Shown: positions 1 through 8,466 of the stretch, in pieces
How the letters are laid out: the number at the start of each line of letters is the position of its first letter
How positions within the stretch are numbered: position 1 is the first letter of the stretch
Origin: Streptomyces halobius
GTDB lineage: Bacteria; Actinomycetota; Actinomycetes; Streptomycetales; Streptomycetaceae
Direction of reading: 5' to 3'
DNA length: 64,000 bases
Assembly: GCF_023277745.1 (NCBI RefSeq)
Contig: NZ_CP086322.1
Span: 5,828,001 to 5,892,000, forward strand
The notes under the pieces: generated by a model
Seen by the model: the letters and a program-made list of their open reading frames with translations, nothing else
Databases searched by the model: none
What the model was told of the DNA's origin: nothing
Program-made: the position numbers and the translations under genes

Positions 1-529
1 AGCCGAGGGAGCTGCCGGAGGCGCGTACGCCGAGGCCGTCGACGGTGGTGTACGCGGCGATGGACAGGCCGGTGGCCAGGGCGGCGACGAGGGCCGGCCA
101 GTGGGGGACGGCGCCCGAGCCCCGGATGCCCCAGAGGGCGATGCCGACCAGGCCGGCCGAGGCCAGGGCGACGCCGGCCAAAGCCCAGCCGTCGGGGATC
201 TCGTGCACGAAGACGGCGGCGAGAACGGTGACGACCAGCGGCGCGGTGCCGCGTGCGATCGGATACATCTGGCCGAATTCGCCCAGCCGGAACGACCGCA
301 TCAGCAGGGACTGGTAGACGACGTGGAGGACGGCGGAGGCGATGAGGAAGGGCCAGGCGGCGGGGGCCGGGAGGGGCGTGAAGAAGGCCATCGTGGCGCC
401 GCAGACGGCGCCGCCGGTGCCGACGAGGGTGAAGGCGAGGAGCTGGTCGCGTATGCCGTGGGCTATCGCGTTCCAACTGGCGTGCGTGATCGCGGCGGTG
501 AGGACCGCCGCGACGACGAGCGGGGTCAC
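1..529 (-). CDS. EamA/DMT-family permease, 3' end cut by window
   Basis: The first 176 codons of an inner-membrane permease of the drug/metabolite transporter superfamily; the 3' end lies outside the window. The protein opens with hydrophobic helices and a THASWNAIAHG stretch typical of EamA proteins, followed by further membrane segments (MAFFTPLPAPAAWPFLI, then APLVVTVLAAVFV). The family usually has ten helices in two EamA repeats; the first repeat and the beginning of the second are visible. I chose the GTG at 529 because the hydrophobic reading frame begins there and it overlaps the stop of a short upstream reading frame as GTGA. The substrate cannot be predicted. The family call is safe. 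Confidence 0.8.
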   Translation of the reverse strand, partial: MTPLVVAAVLTAAITHASWNAIAHGIRDQLLAFTLVGTGGAVCGATMAFFTPLPAPAAWPFLIASAVLHVVYQSLLMRSFRLGEFGQMYPIARGTAPLVVTVLAAVFVHEIPDGWALAGVALASAGLVGIALWGIRGSGAVPHWPALVAALATGLSIAAYTTVDGLGVRASGSSLG

Positions 530-606
530 GCGGTGTGCCCGTGGGAGAAGAGGCCGTGGTGGGTGGGGACTTGGGTGCGGGGGGCGGCGTGCGGAGGGGC
601 GCTCAT
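526..606 (-). CDS. Possible 26-residue leader peptide upstream of the permease
   Basis: A short frame begins with ATG at 606 and stops with TGA overlapping the GTG start of the permease (GTGA). The peptide has five histidines in 26 residues, ending HHGLFSHGHTA. It may be a translationally coupled leader or simply an unused upstream start; nothing but the overlap and the composition supports it. Confidence 0.25.
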   Translation of the reverse strand: MSAPPHAAPRTQVPTHHGLFSHGHTA

Positions 607-683
607 GGCCCGCACGCTAACGAAAGCTGTACGGGCCATGCGAACGAAATCCGGTCGGGCGTCCCGGCCGGACGCCGAAACAG

Positions 684-725
684 TCAGCCTGCGCTGAGGT
701 TGGATCAGCCTGCGTTGAGGATGGT
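684..725. repeat. 21-bp tandem duplication at the 3' end of the penicillin-binding protein gene
   Basis: TCAGCCTGCG(C/T)TGAGG(T/A)TGG(A/T) occurs twice head to tail. The copy at 705-725 contains the last codons and stop of the gene; the copy at 684-704 lies just beyond the stop and would repeat the stop codon. Confidence 0.8.
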
Positions 726-2345
726 ACGGACCACCGGGCCCGCGTTGGTGCCGCCGTGGCCGCTCGCCGGGACGACGGCCGCCGCGGCGAGGTCACCGCG
801 GTAGGCGGTGAACCAGGCGTTGGGCTTCTTCTGGCCGTCGACCTCGGCGGAGCCGGTCTTGGCGCCGATGTCGCCGCTGAGGCCGGACATCGCCTGGGCG
901 GCCGTACCGGAGGTAGCGGTCAGCTTCATCAGCGACTTCAGGGCGGACGCGGTGCCGGGCTTCATATTGCGGGCGGCCTTGGCCAGCGTCCGGTTGTCCA
1001 GCGACGGCGAGACGATGTAGGGCTGGTGGAAGGAACCGGCCTGGACCGTCGCGGCGAGCGTGGCGACATTGAGCGGGTTCATCCGTACGCCGCCCTGGCC
1101 GATCAGCGAGGCCGCCATCTGCGCGTCGCTCTGGACGGGCACCGCGCCGTCGAAGGTGGGGATGCCGGTCTGCCAGTTCAGGCCGATGCCGAAGACGTCC
1201 CGGGCCTGCTTGGTCAGGTCGTCGTCCTTGAGCTTCTTGGCCTGTGAGATGAAGGCGTTGTTGCAGGACGCGGCGAAGCTCTGCGCGAAGGTGCCGTTCT
1301 TGATCTCGGTCTTGTTGAGATTCTGGAACTTCCAGCCGCCCACCGTCACATACTTCTCGCAGGGGTGCGGCTTGTTGGGCGCCGTCATACCCTTGTCGAT
1401 CAGCATGGCCGCGGTCACGATCTTCATCGTGGAGCCGGGGGCCAGCGACCCCCGGGTGGCCAGGTCGAAGCCCTTCGCCGGGGAGTTGGCCAGCGCCAGG
1501 ATCTCGCCGGTGCTGGGCTTGATCGCCGCGACGCCGGCCGACTTCTTGCCCTTGACGGCCTTCTCGGCCGCCGACTGCAGCTTGGCGTCCAGGGTGGTCT
1601 TGAGCGTGCCGGGAGTGCCCTTGGAGAGCACCTTCAGGGTCTTGTCGGGCTTGGCGCTCTTGGCGCGGTGGATGGACAGCTCCACGCCGGGCTTGCCGCC
1701 GGCCTTGTCGCCGTACTTGTCCCGCAGGCTGGCCAGCACTCCGGCCAGCGTCGGATGCTCCTCGGGCGTCAGCTCGGCGCCGTTGCGGTCCACGGCCTTG
1801 ATGGGCGGCGCGTCGGCCTCGCCGGTGCGCAGTTCGTCGCCCTTGGCGAGATCGGGGTGCAGCAGCGTCGGCTTCCAGGTGATCTTGGGTTCGCCGGTGG
1901 TGGCGTCGCGCTGGACGGTCGCCGAGGTGCCGTACGAGAACGGTGCCTTGGTGCCCTTGTGGTCGATCTCGGCGGCGACGGTGTAGGGCACCTTCTCGCC
2001 GGCCGGCTTGCCCGGCGTCAGGGTGACCTTCGAGAACCGGGCCCGCTTGCCGAAGTTCTCCAGCGCGCTCTGCGCGGCCTCGGGGCTGTCCGTCAGACCG
2101 GCGGCCTCGGCGGTGTCGCCGGACTGCCAGGCCGTCAGAAACTCCTGTGCCGTCGTCCGTACTTCCGTGGCGGTCAGCGGGCCGCTCGCCACCTTCGGGG
2201 CGTTGTCGCCCGATGCGGCCTCCGCGGCCACAGCCTCCTGCGGCGACGAATCCGCCGAGCCGCCGAACAGCGTGAAGCCGCCCACGACTCCTGCCACCAG
2301 GGCCACCGATCCGCCGATCAGCCCGTACTTCACCTCTCGGCGCAT
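705..2345 (-). CDS. Penicillin-binding protein (class B-like transpeptidase)
   Basis: A 546-residue membrane-anchored DD-transpeptidase that would cross-link peptidoglycan outside the membrane. An N-terminal membrane anchor (about residues 5-28) is followed by an NTF2-like MecA-type N-terminal domain (about 55-180) and a C-terminal transpeptidase domain. All three active-site motifs are present: STMK at about 305-308 with the nucleophilic serine, SCN at about 360-362 and KTG at about 496-498. The ATG at 2345 is preceded by GGGAGGGG at good distance; an upstream in-frame start at 2417 lacks such a site and would add 24 residues before the membrane anchor. It is intact and lies downstream of, and in the same direction as, the O-mannosyltransferase. 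The pathway role is inferred from the family. Confidence 0.93.
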   Translation of the reverse strand: MRREVKYGLIGGSVALVAGVVGGFTLFGGSADSSPQEAVAAEAASGDNAPKVASGPLTATEVRTTAQEFLTAWQSGDTAEAAGLTDSPEAAQSALENFGKRARFSKVTLTPGKPAGEKVPYTVAAEIDHKGTKAPFSYGTSATVQRDATTGEPKITWKPTLLHPDLAKGDELRTGEADAPPIKAVDRNGAELTPEEHPTLAGVLASLRDKYGDKAGGKPGVELSIHRAKSAKPDKTLKVLSKGTPGTLKTTLDAKLQSAAEKAVKGKKSAGVAAIKPSTGEILALANSPAKGFDLATRGSLAPGSTMKIVTAAMLIDKGMTAPNKPHPCEKYVTVGGWKFQNLNKTEIKNGTFAQSFAASCNNAFISQAKKLKDDDLTKQARDVFGIGLNWQTGIPTFDGAVPVQSDAQMAASLIGQGGVRMNPLNVATLAATVQAGSFHQPYIVSPSLDNRTLAKAARNMKPGTASALKSLMKLTATSGTAAQAMSGLSGDIGAKTGSAEVDGQKKPNAWFTAYRGDLAAAAVVPASGHGGTNAGPVVRTILNAG

Positions 2346-2516
2346 GCCACCGTTCCCCTCCCAGAGCCTCGTCCTTGAATACGCACACAAGAACGTCCGT
2401 CGCACTCTAAGGGACACGGGGTAGCCGTGTGAGTCTCGATCGGGGCACGGTCCGGTGACACGCTGTCGCCCGAGCGTTGCACGGTCTTCACCGGGTCCCG
2501 GACGACGTCGGGCCGC

Positions 2517-4253
2517 TCACACCCAGGTGTCGAACCACATCCGGTTGTGCCATGCCGACTTCGGGATCGGTGTGCCCGTATAGAGCGGATAGAAGTAGAT
2601 GAAATTCCAGATGATGAGGAGGACGAGGACGCCGGCGCCCACCGCGCCGACGGTGTGGCGGCGTTCGGACGCGCCCGGAGGGCCGATGATCGCGCCGAGC
2701 ATCATGGCCAGCGCCAGGCACAGGAACGGGACGAACACCACCGCGTAGAAGAGGAAGATGGTCCGTTCCTGGTAGAGGAACCAGGGCAGATAACCGGCCG
2801 CGATACCGCAGGCGATGGCCCCGGCCCGCCAGTCCCGCTTGAACAGCCAGCGGTAGAGGACGTAGAGCAGGGCGAAGCAGCCCGCCCACCACAGCAGCGG
2901 GGTGCCCAGCGCCAGGACCTCGCGGGCGCAGCCCTCGGCCGCCGTGCAGCCGTCCTGACCGGCCTTGGGGTCCTCGTAGAAGTACGAGACGGGGCGGCCC
3001 AGGACCAGCCAGCTCCACGGATTGGACTGGTAGGTGTGCGGTGTGGTCAGTCCGGTGTGGAAGGAGTAGACCTCGGTCTGGTAGTGCCACAGGCTGCGCA
3101 GCCAGTCCGGCAGCCAGGTCCAGGAGCCGGTGCTGCCCTCGGGGGTGGTCGCCCAGTCGCGGTAGTAGCCGCCCTTGGTGGCGAGCCAGCCGGACCAGGA
3201 CGCCAGGTAGGCGACGAGGGCGACGACGACGGTGGACCCGAACGCGGGCAGCACATCGCGGCGCAGGGTCGAGCGGAACGGGCGGTGGGCGCCGGCCGTA
3301 CGCCGCGCCGCCACGTCCCACACCACCGCCATCAGGGCGAACGCCGCGAGGTAGTACAGGCCGTTCCACTTGGTGGCGGCGGACAGACCCAGGCACAGCC
3401 CGGCCGCGATCCGCCACGGCCGCCAGCCCAGCAACAGTCGGTCCCCCACCTCCGCGTCCGGGCGCGCCACACCGTCCGGACCGATCGGCAGGGCCGCCGC
3501 CAGCCGGGCCCTGGTGCGGTCCCGGTCCACCAGGAGACAGCCGAACGCGGCCACCACCCAGAACATGACGATCAGGTCGAGCAGGGCGGTGCGGCTCATC
3601 ACGAAGTGCAGCCCGTCGACCGCCAGCAGGGCGCCGGCCAGACACCCCAGGGCGGTGGAGCGCAGCAGCCGCCGGCCGATGCGGCAGACCAGGAACACCG
3701 ACAGGGTGCCCAGCAGCGCCACTGTGAACCGCCAGCCGAAGGGGTTCATCCCGAACACCCACTCACCGGCCGCGATCAGCCACTTGCCCATCGGCGGATG
3801 CACGACATACGACGGCTCGGACGTCAGCAGGATCTTCGGCGGGTGGGAGAACAGCGCGTCGTTGGCGTTCTTGGCCCAGGTGCCCTCGTAGCCGTACTGC
3901 AGCAGCGACCAGGCGTCCTTGGGGTAGTACGTCTCGTCGAATATCACCTTGCGCGGGCTGCCCAGGTTCCAGAACCGCAGCGCCCCCGCGCACAGCGCCA
4001 CCAGCAGCGGCCCCAGCCAGGCCGACCAGCGCACCGCCCGTGCCGCCGTGGCCGGGCCCGCGCCGAAGACCGCCCACATCCGGGTCCCCGGCTGCGGGAA
4101 GGGGGGCACCAGCCGCGCCCGGACATCGGCCTGCGGACGGCCGACGTACCCGAAGCGGCGTAGCCGCCGCTGCCACATCGGGGGCCGGGGAGCCGGCGCC
4201 GGGGCGCGGCGGGCGGCGTCGGCCGCGGTGGTGTCACTCGTCACCCGGCCCAT
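2517..4253 (-). CDS. pmt: Protein O-mannosyltransferase (GT39)
   Basis: A polytopic membrane glycosyltransferase of 578 residues that transfers mannose from polyprenyl-phosphate-mannose to Ser/Thr of exported proteins. The family signature, an acidic pair in the first external loop, is present as IFDETYYPKDAW near residue 105, followed by about ten hydrophobic segments and a C-terminal four-helix membrane region. Length fits the actinobacterial enzymes. It is divergent from rsmI with only 86 bp between starts, so both promoters sit in that gap. Lipoproteins elsewhere in this window are the kind of substrate such an enzyme modifies, but that link is inference. The start could also be the GTG three codons downstream. 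Confidence 0.92.
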   Translation of the reverse strand: MGRVTSDTTAADAARRAPAPAPRPPMWQRRLRRFGYVGRPQADVRARLVPPFPQPGTRMWAVFGAGPATAARAVRWSAWLGPLLVALCAGALRFWNLGSPRKVIFDETYYPKDAWSLLQYGYEGTWAKNANDALFSHPPKILLTSEPSYVVHPPMGKWLIAAGEWVFGMNPFGWRFTVALLGTLSVFLVCRIGRRLLRSTALGCLAGALLAVDGLHFVMSRTALLDLIVMFWVVAAFGCLLVDRDRTRARLAAALPIGPDGVARPDAEVGDRLLLGWRPWRIAAGLCLGLSAATKWNGLYYLAAFALMAVVWDVAARRTAGAHRPFRSTLRRDVLPAFGSTVVVALVAYLASWSGWLATKGGYYRDWATTPEGSTGSWTWLPDWLRSLWHYQTEVYSFHTGLTTPHTYQSNPWSWLVLGRPVSYFYEDPKAGQDGCTAAEGCAREVLALGTPLLWWAGCFALLYVLYRWLFKRDWRAGAIACGIAAGYLPWFLYQERTIFLFYAVVFVPFLCLALAMMLGAIIGPPGASERRHTVGAVGAGVLVLLIIWNFIYFYPLYTGTPIPKSAWHNRMWFDTWV

Positions 4254-4339
4254 CGTAGGGAAGCCCCTTGTGGAACAGGCGCGCCGCGGTACCGGGCGGT
4301 CCGACGCGTCGGGCGGTCGCCGCTCCCTGGGAGGATGGG

Positions 4340-5224
4340 ATGGTGACTGGAACGCTGGTACTTGCAGGGACGCCCATCGGCGACATCGCGGACGCCCCGC
4401 CGCGGCTCGCCACCGAGCTGGCCGCCGCCGATGTGGTCGCCGCCGAGGACACCCGGCGGCTGCGCCGGCTGACCCAGGCGCTGGACGTCGCCCCTGGCGG
4501 GCGGATCGTGTCGTACTTCGAGGGCAACGAGGCGGCCCGGACGCCCGAGCTGGCCGACGCGCTGGCCGGCGGCGCGCGGGTGCTGCTGGTCACCGACGCC
4601 GGGATGCCCTCGGTCTCCGACCCCGGCTACCGCCTGGTCGCGGCCGCCGTCGAACGCGGCGTCAAGGTCACCGCCGTACCGGGCCCCAGCGCGGTGCTCA
4701 CCGCGCTCGCCCTGTCCGGCCTGCCGGTGGACCGTTTCTGCTTCGAGGGCTTCCCGCCCCGCAAGACCGGCGAACGGCTCGCCCGGCTGCGCGAGGTCGC
4801 CGACGAGCGGCGCACCCTCGTCTACTTCGAGGCGCCGCACCGGCTGGACGCCACCCTCGCCGCGATGGCCGAGGTCTTCGGCGCGGACCGGCGGGCCGCC
4901 GTATGCCGCGAGCTGACCAAGACGTACGAGGAGGTCAAGCGCGGGCCGCTCGGCGAGCTCGCGTCCTGGGCGGAGGAGGGTGTACGCGGCGAGATCACCA
5001 TCGTCGTCGAGGGCGCTCCGGAGGCCGGGCCGCAGGAGCTGGGGCCCGAGGAACTGGTGCGCCGGGTGCGGGTGCGTGAGGAGGCGGGGGAGCGGCGTAA
5101 AGAAGCCATCGCCGCGGTCGCCGCTGACGCCGGGCTACCCAAACGCGAGGTTTTTGATGCCGTGGTCGCGGCAAAGAATGCGGAAAAACAAGCGGGGACG
5201 CACGTTACGAAAAGCCACTCGTAG
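4340..5224 (+). CDS. rsmI: 16S rRNA 2'-O-methyltransferase of C1402
   Basis: A 294-residue SAM-dependent tetrapyrrole-methylase-fold enzyme that methylates the ribose of C1402 in the 30S decoding centre. Visible landmarks are the N-terminal loop GTPIGDIADAP, the EDTRRLRRLT segment, and the VTDAGMPSVSDPGY loop that forms the SAM pocket. The ATG at 4340 is followed directly by an alternative GTG. The last 30 codons are AT-richer than the rest and lead into an unusually AT-rich intergenic region. Divergent from the mannosyltransferase gene. Identification is firm. Confidence 0.95.
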   Translation: MVTGTLVLAGTPIGDIADAPPRLATELAAADVVAAEDTRRLRRLTQALDVAPGGRIVSYFEGNEAARTPELADALAGGARVLLVTDAGMPSVSDPGYRLVAAAVERGVKVTAVPGPSAVLTALALSGLPVDRFCFEGFPPRKTGERLARLREVADERRTLVYFEAPHRLDATLAAMAEVFGADRRAAVCRELTKTYEEVKRGPLGELASWAEEGVRGEITIVVEGAPEAGPQELGPEELVRRVRVREEAGERRKEAIAAVAADAGLPKREVFDAVVAAKNAEKQAGTHVTKSHS

Positions 5225-5272
5225 AGAGCAACCTAACAGCCGCACCTTCTCGGCCGGCTAACTGAAAGGTCA

Positions 5273-5392
5273 ATGGCTGACCTAGAAGGTAAAGCGCAAT
5301 CCGCCCAGTGGGATGATTTTCCTACTGATTACCAAATCTGGACCAATTGGCGGCAGCTTTGCTGCGCAGTGGCCGGGAAAGGCGTCCACTAG
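5273..5392 (+). CDS. Possible 39-residue small protein in the AT-rich leader
   Basis: ATG at 5273 is preceded by GAAAGG and opens a 39-codon frame beginning MADLEGKAQSAQWDDFPTDY and ending LCCAVAGKGVH before TAG. After the TAG the same frame stays open for 18 more codons and stops in a TGA that overlaps the ATG of the next gene (ATGA at 5446-5449), so the frame would be translationally coupled if the TAG were read through or is a recent mutation. Three tryptophans and mixed amino-acid use look protein-like, but the region is also a structured leader, so this may be chance. I know no homolog. Confidence 0.3.
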   Translation: MADLEGKAQSAQWDDFPTDYQIWTNWRQLCCAVAGKGVH

Positions 5393-5435
5393 GGGAGGGA
5401 CGTTCGGTCCCCGGAGACCTTGTCCAAAGGACAAG
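5353..5435 (+). promoter_or_regulatory. Three-hairpin leader ending at the ribosome binding site
   Basis: Three short inverted repeats follow each other: GCAGC-ttt-GCTGC (5353-5365), GGGAC-gttcg-GTCCC (5397-5411) and CTTGTCC-aaa-GGACAAG (5419-5435). The last stem ends immediately before the AGGAG ribosome binding site at 5436-5440. The spacing suggests a structured 5' leader that could control ribosome access. No known riboswitch consensus was recognised. Confidence 0.45.
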
Positions 5436-5445
5436 AGGAGCGGCT

Positions 5446-6009
5446 ATGAGCAAATTTGGTCAACCAACTGGTACGGCAGCCACCACTAACCGCGCCCACC
5501 CCACCAGCCCCAGGTCCGAGCCCGCGGCACGCGAGGCGTATGCCTTCGCGTGCATGAGGTGCGGTCACGGCTGGGAGCAGTCGTACGAGATCGAGCACCA
5601 GGTGGACGCGACCGGATCCATGCACGTCGTCTACTTCGCGGAGGGAGAGCGAGTTCCGTCCCCGTTGACCCGGCCCATCTGTCTGAACTGCGGTGCCACC
5701 GTCGTACGCATCATGCGCTCCGGCCAGGTCTCGATGGTCTCCAAAGCAATCGCGAGCATGCACCAGCGGCAGGGCAATGGGCATTCCAAGAACCACGGAG
5801 AGAAGCGCGGGGAGAAGGGCGGGGAGAAGTACGAAGAGAATCTCGGGGGGAGCGGAGAGAAGCGCCGCGAGAAGAGCGGGGAGAAACCCGGCGAGCTGAA
5901 GCCGGAGGCAAGCGCCGGGGAAAGTACCGGCAGCGCCGAGGAGGGCACCGAGTGCCACCGCTGGCACCTCTCCGATTTGCTGCACCCCTTCCAGCACTGC
6001 CGCAGGTGA
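5446..6009 (+). CDS. Zinc-ribbon protein with charged C-terminal repeats, function unknown
   Basis: A 187-residue cytosolic protein. Residues about 30-90 carry two knuckles, CMRCGHGW and CLNCGAT, separated by about 45 residues, a pattern typical of a zinc ribbon. Residues about 108-150 are a low-complexity tract built from GEK/GEKR/GEKPGE units, probably disordered, and the C-terminus has two more cysteines and several histidines. The start at ATG 5446 has a strong AGGAG site just behind a hairpin. I recall it as a conserved Streptomyces hypothetical between rsmI and TatD, but no function is known to me. The AT-rich leader suggests post-transcriptional control. Confidence 0.8.
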   Translation: MSKFGQPTGTAATTNRAHPTSPRSEPAAREAYAFACMRCGHGWEQSYEIEHQVDATGSMHVVYFAEGERVPSPLTRPICLNCGATVVRIMRSGQVSMVSKAIASMHQRQGNGHSKNHGEKRGEKGGEKYEENLGGSGEKRREKSGEKPGELKPEASAGESTGSAEEGTECHRWHLSDLLHPFQHCRR

Positions 6010-6042
6010 GCCCATGGCCGCGCTCCTCGTAGGATCGCGGCC

Positions 6043-7005
6043 ATGGCACAGAAGGACAGGGACACCCCGCCGCCGCTGCCCGAACCGCTTCGGGTGCCGG
6101 TCGCGGACTCGCACACCCACCTGGACATGCTCCCCCACAGCCCCAAAGGCGTGGGTACGGGTGCCCCCATGAGCACCGTCGACGACACGCTCGCCAAGGC
6201 CGCCTCGGTCGGGGTGACCACCGTGGTCCAGGTCGGTTGCGATCTGGCCGGCTCCCGGTGGGCCGCGGAGACCGCCGCCGCGTACGACAGCGTCCACGCC
6301 ACCGTCGCGCTGCACCCCAACGAGGCGCCCCGGATCGTGCTCGGCGATCCCATCGAGGGGGCGTCGCGAAGCGACTCGGACAAGGGCGGTGGTGGGCGAG
6401 GGGCCGGTCGGCCGCGGCAGGGGGCCCGGGAGGCGGGTGGCGAGGCGGCCCTGGACGCCGCGCTCGAAGGGATCGACGCGCTGGCCGCCCTCCCGCACGT
6501 CCGCGGCGTCGGCGAGACCGGCCTGGACCACTTCCGCACCGGCCCCGACGGCACGGCCGCCCAGCAGCGGTCCTTCCGCGCCCACATCGAGATCGCCAAA
6601 CGGCACGACAAAGCCCTGGTCATCCACGACCGGGAGGCCCACGACGACATCCTGCGGATCCTGCGCGAAGAGGGCGCGCCCGAGCGGGTCGTCTTCCACT
6701 GCTACTCCGGCGACGCCGCGATGGCCAAGATCTGTGCGGAGGCCGGCTACTTCATGTCCTTCGCCGGCAACGTCACCTTCAAGAATGCCCAGCCGCTGCG
6801 CGACGCCCTCGCCGTGGCGCCGCCCGAACTGGTGCTCGTCGAGACCGACGCCCCCTTCCTCACCCCCGCGCCGTACCGTGGACGGCCGAACGCGCCGTAT
6901 CTCATCCCCTACACCCTGCGGGCGATGGCCGAGGTCAAGGGCTTGACGGAGGACGCGCTGGCCTCCGCCGTCGCGGCCAACACCGCGCGCGCCTTCGGCT
7001 ACTGA
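6043..7005 (+). CDS. TatD-family metal-dependent hydrolase
   Basis: A 320-residue TIM-barrel metallohydrolase of the TatD family (family members show 3'-5' DNase activity). The metal-binding and catalytic signatures are all present: DSHTHLDM near residue 23, GVGETGLD near 156, HDREAHDD near 193, HCYSGD near 218 and ETDAPFL near 267. Between about residues 100 and 140 there is a low-complexity Gly/Arg/Ser insertion (DSDKGGGGRGAGRPRQGAR) not found in typical TatD proteins; it lies in a surface loop position and probably does not disturb the barrel. Follows the zinc-ribbon gene and ends at a strong hairpin. Confidence 0.92.
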   Translation: MAQKDRDTPPPLPEPLRVPVADSHTHLDMLPHSPKGVGTGAPMSTVDDTLAKAASVGVTTVVQVGCDLAGSRWAAETAAAYDSVHATVALHPNEAPRIVLGDPIEGASRSDSDKGGGGRGAGRPRQGAREAGGEAALDAALEGIDALAALPHVRGVGETGLDHFRTGPDGTAAQQRSFRAHIEIAKRHDKALVIHDREAHDDILRILREEGAPERVVFHCYSGDAAMAKICAEAGYFMSFAGNVTFKNAQPLRDALAVAPPELVLVETDAPFLTPAPYRGRPNAPYLIPYTLRAMAEVKGLTEDALASAVAANTARAFGY

Positions 7006-7016
7006 CACCGAAGTGT

Positions 7017-7041
7017 GGCGTGCCGCGGCGGGCGGCACGCC
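7017..7041 (+). terminator. Hairpin terminator after TatD gene
   Basis: GGCGTGCCGC-ggcgg-GCGGCACGCC forms a perfect 10-bp stem 11 bp after the TatD stop; no U-tract, as usual in Streptomyces. Confidence 0.6.
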
Positions 7042-7128
7042 CACTATGGGTAGCGGGTCGACTTTGGAGAGTTACCATCGCTCCGCTACATTCCGGCGCG
7101 TCAAGGCCATCTGTGCATGTGGAGCGTC

Positions 7129-8466
7129 GTGAGTCATTCGCAGAGCAGCCACCGCGCGGAGCGCAGCCGTCGCGGGCGGAGCCCGAGCAGCACCACCCCG
7201 CCGAAGAACCCCTACGAGCTCAAGCCCCTGTCCGTCCCGCGCGGCCTGCTGCCCCGTCAGGCGTCGGCCCCCGAGGTGGGCGCGCCCCCGGCCCCGAGCG
7301 GCCCGGCCCCCGGCGGCCGGGCCACCGCTCGCCACGCCGCCGCGGCCGGCCGCCGCCGACGCCACGCCGAACGCCCCGAAACGCTGCGCAGGCTGGTCCC
7401 CCGGGCCCTCGTCGTCGCCTTCCTCGCCGGCGGCACCACCGCCTTCATCGCCCACGACAAGGCGATCCGGCTCAACGTCGACGGCAGCCCGCGCACCCTC
7501 CACACCTTCGCCGACGACGTCGACGACCTCCTGGCGGACGAACACCTCGACATCGGCCGCCACGACGCCGTCACCCCCGCCCCCAGTACCGCGCTGACCC
7601 ACGGCGACGAGGTCGTCCTCCGACGCGGCCGCCCGGTCGTCCTCACCCTCGACGGAGACCGCCGTCTGGCGTGGACCACGGCCGAGACCGTCGACGGTGC
7701 CCTGCGGCAGCTCGGCGTCCGCGCCGAGGGCGCCCATCTCTCCACCTCCCGCCACCGGCGCATCGGCCCGCGCGGCCTGGAGCTGTCCGTACGCACCGAA
7801 CGCTCACTGGTCTTCATCGCGGACGGCCGCGCACACCGTGTCCGCACCAACGCCGCGACCATCCGCGACGCCCTCGCACAGGCCGGTCTCGCGCTCCGCG
7901 ACGAGGACACCACCTCCGTGCCGCCGGACAGCTTCCCGCGCGAGGGCCAGACCGTCTCCGTCCTGCGGATCACCGGCGCCAACGAGGTGCGCGACGAACC
8001 CATCCCCTTCCGCACCGTCCGGCGGGCCGCCCCCGACCTGATCCGCGGCACGGAGTCGGTGGTGCAGGAAGGGCGGCCCGGCGTGCGGCGCGTCACCTAC
8101 CGGCTGCGCACCGTCAACGGCGTCAAGCAGAAGCCGCAGCGGGTGGGCGCACGAGTGGTGCGCCGGCCGCGCCCGCAGATCGTGCACATCGGCACCAAGG
8201 AGCTGCCGAGCTCCGTCCAGGGCGCCGACCATCTCTCCTGGGACGCCCTCGCGCAGTGCGAGGCGGGCGGCCGGCCGGACGCCGTCGACTCGACCGGCAC
8301 TTACGGCGGCCTCTACCAGTTCGACGTCGCCACCTGGCACGACCTCGGCGGCCACGGCCGCCCGCAGGACGCCTCCGCCGCGGAGCAGACCTACCGCGCC
8401 AAGAAGCTCTACGTCACCCGGGGGGCGAGCCCGTGGCCGGTTTGCGGCCGTAAGCTGCATCAGTGA
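7129..8466 (+). CDS. rpfB: Resuscitation-promoting factor, RpfB type
   Basis: An exported cell-wall lytic enzyme of 445 residues. An N-terminal Arg-rich cytoplasmic stretch and one membrane segment (about residues 90-108) precede three DUF348 repeats (about 110-290), a G5 domain (about 300-350, with [18 protein letters not shown]) and a C-terminal lysozyme-like Rpf domain. The catalytic glutamate is Glu378 in LAQCEAGG, and [10 protein letters not shown] fits the Rpf fold. I chose GTG 7129, four bases after GGAG; an ATG at 7117 would add four residues but has no ribosome site. It overlaps rsmA by GTGA, so rpfB, rsmA and ispE form one operon, a common arrangement in actinobacteria. Confidence 0.92.
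   Translation: MSHSQSSHRAERSRRGRSPSSTTPPKNPYELKPLSVPRGLLPRQASAPEVGAPPAPSGPAPGGRATARHAAAAGRRRRHAERPETLRRLVPRALVVAFLAGGTTAFIAHDKAIRLNVDGSPRTLHTFADDVDDLLADEHLDIGRHDAVTPAPSTALTHGDEVVLRRGRPVVLTLDGDRRLAWTTAETVDGALRQLGVRAEGAHLSTSRHRRIGPRGLELSVRTERSLVFIADGRAHRVRTNAATIRDALAQAGLALRDEDTTSVPPDSFPREGQTVSVLRITGANEVRDEPIPFRTVRRAAPDLIRGTESVVQEGRPGVRRVTYRLRTVNGVKQKPQRVGARVVRRPRPQIVHIGTKELPSSVQGADHLSWDALAQCEAGGRPDAVDSTGTYGGLYQFDVATWHDLGGHGRPQDASAAEQTYRAKKLYVTRGASPWPVCGRKLHQ

Noticed and set aside
6357..6430. Gly/Arg insertion in TatD as another REP-like element
   Set aside because: It has a small TCGC-gaa-GCGA dyad but none of the GGGGGTCC or GGGGGAG hallmarks of the family.
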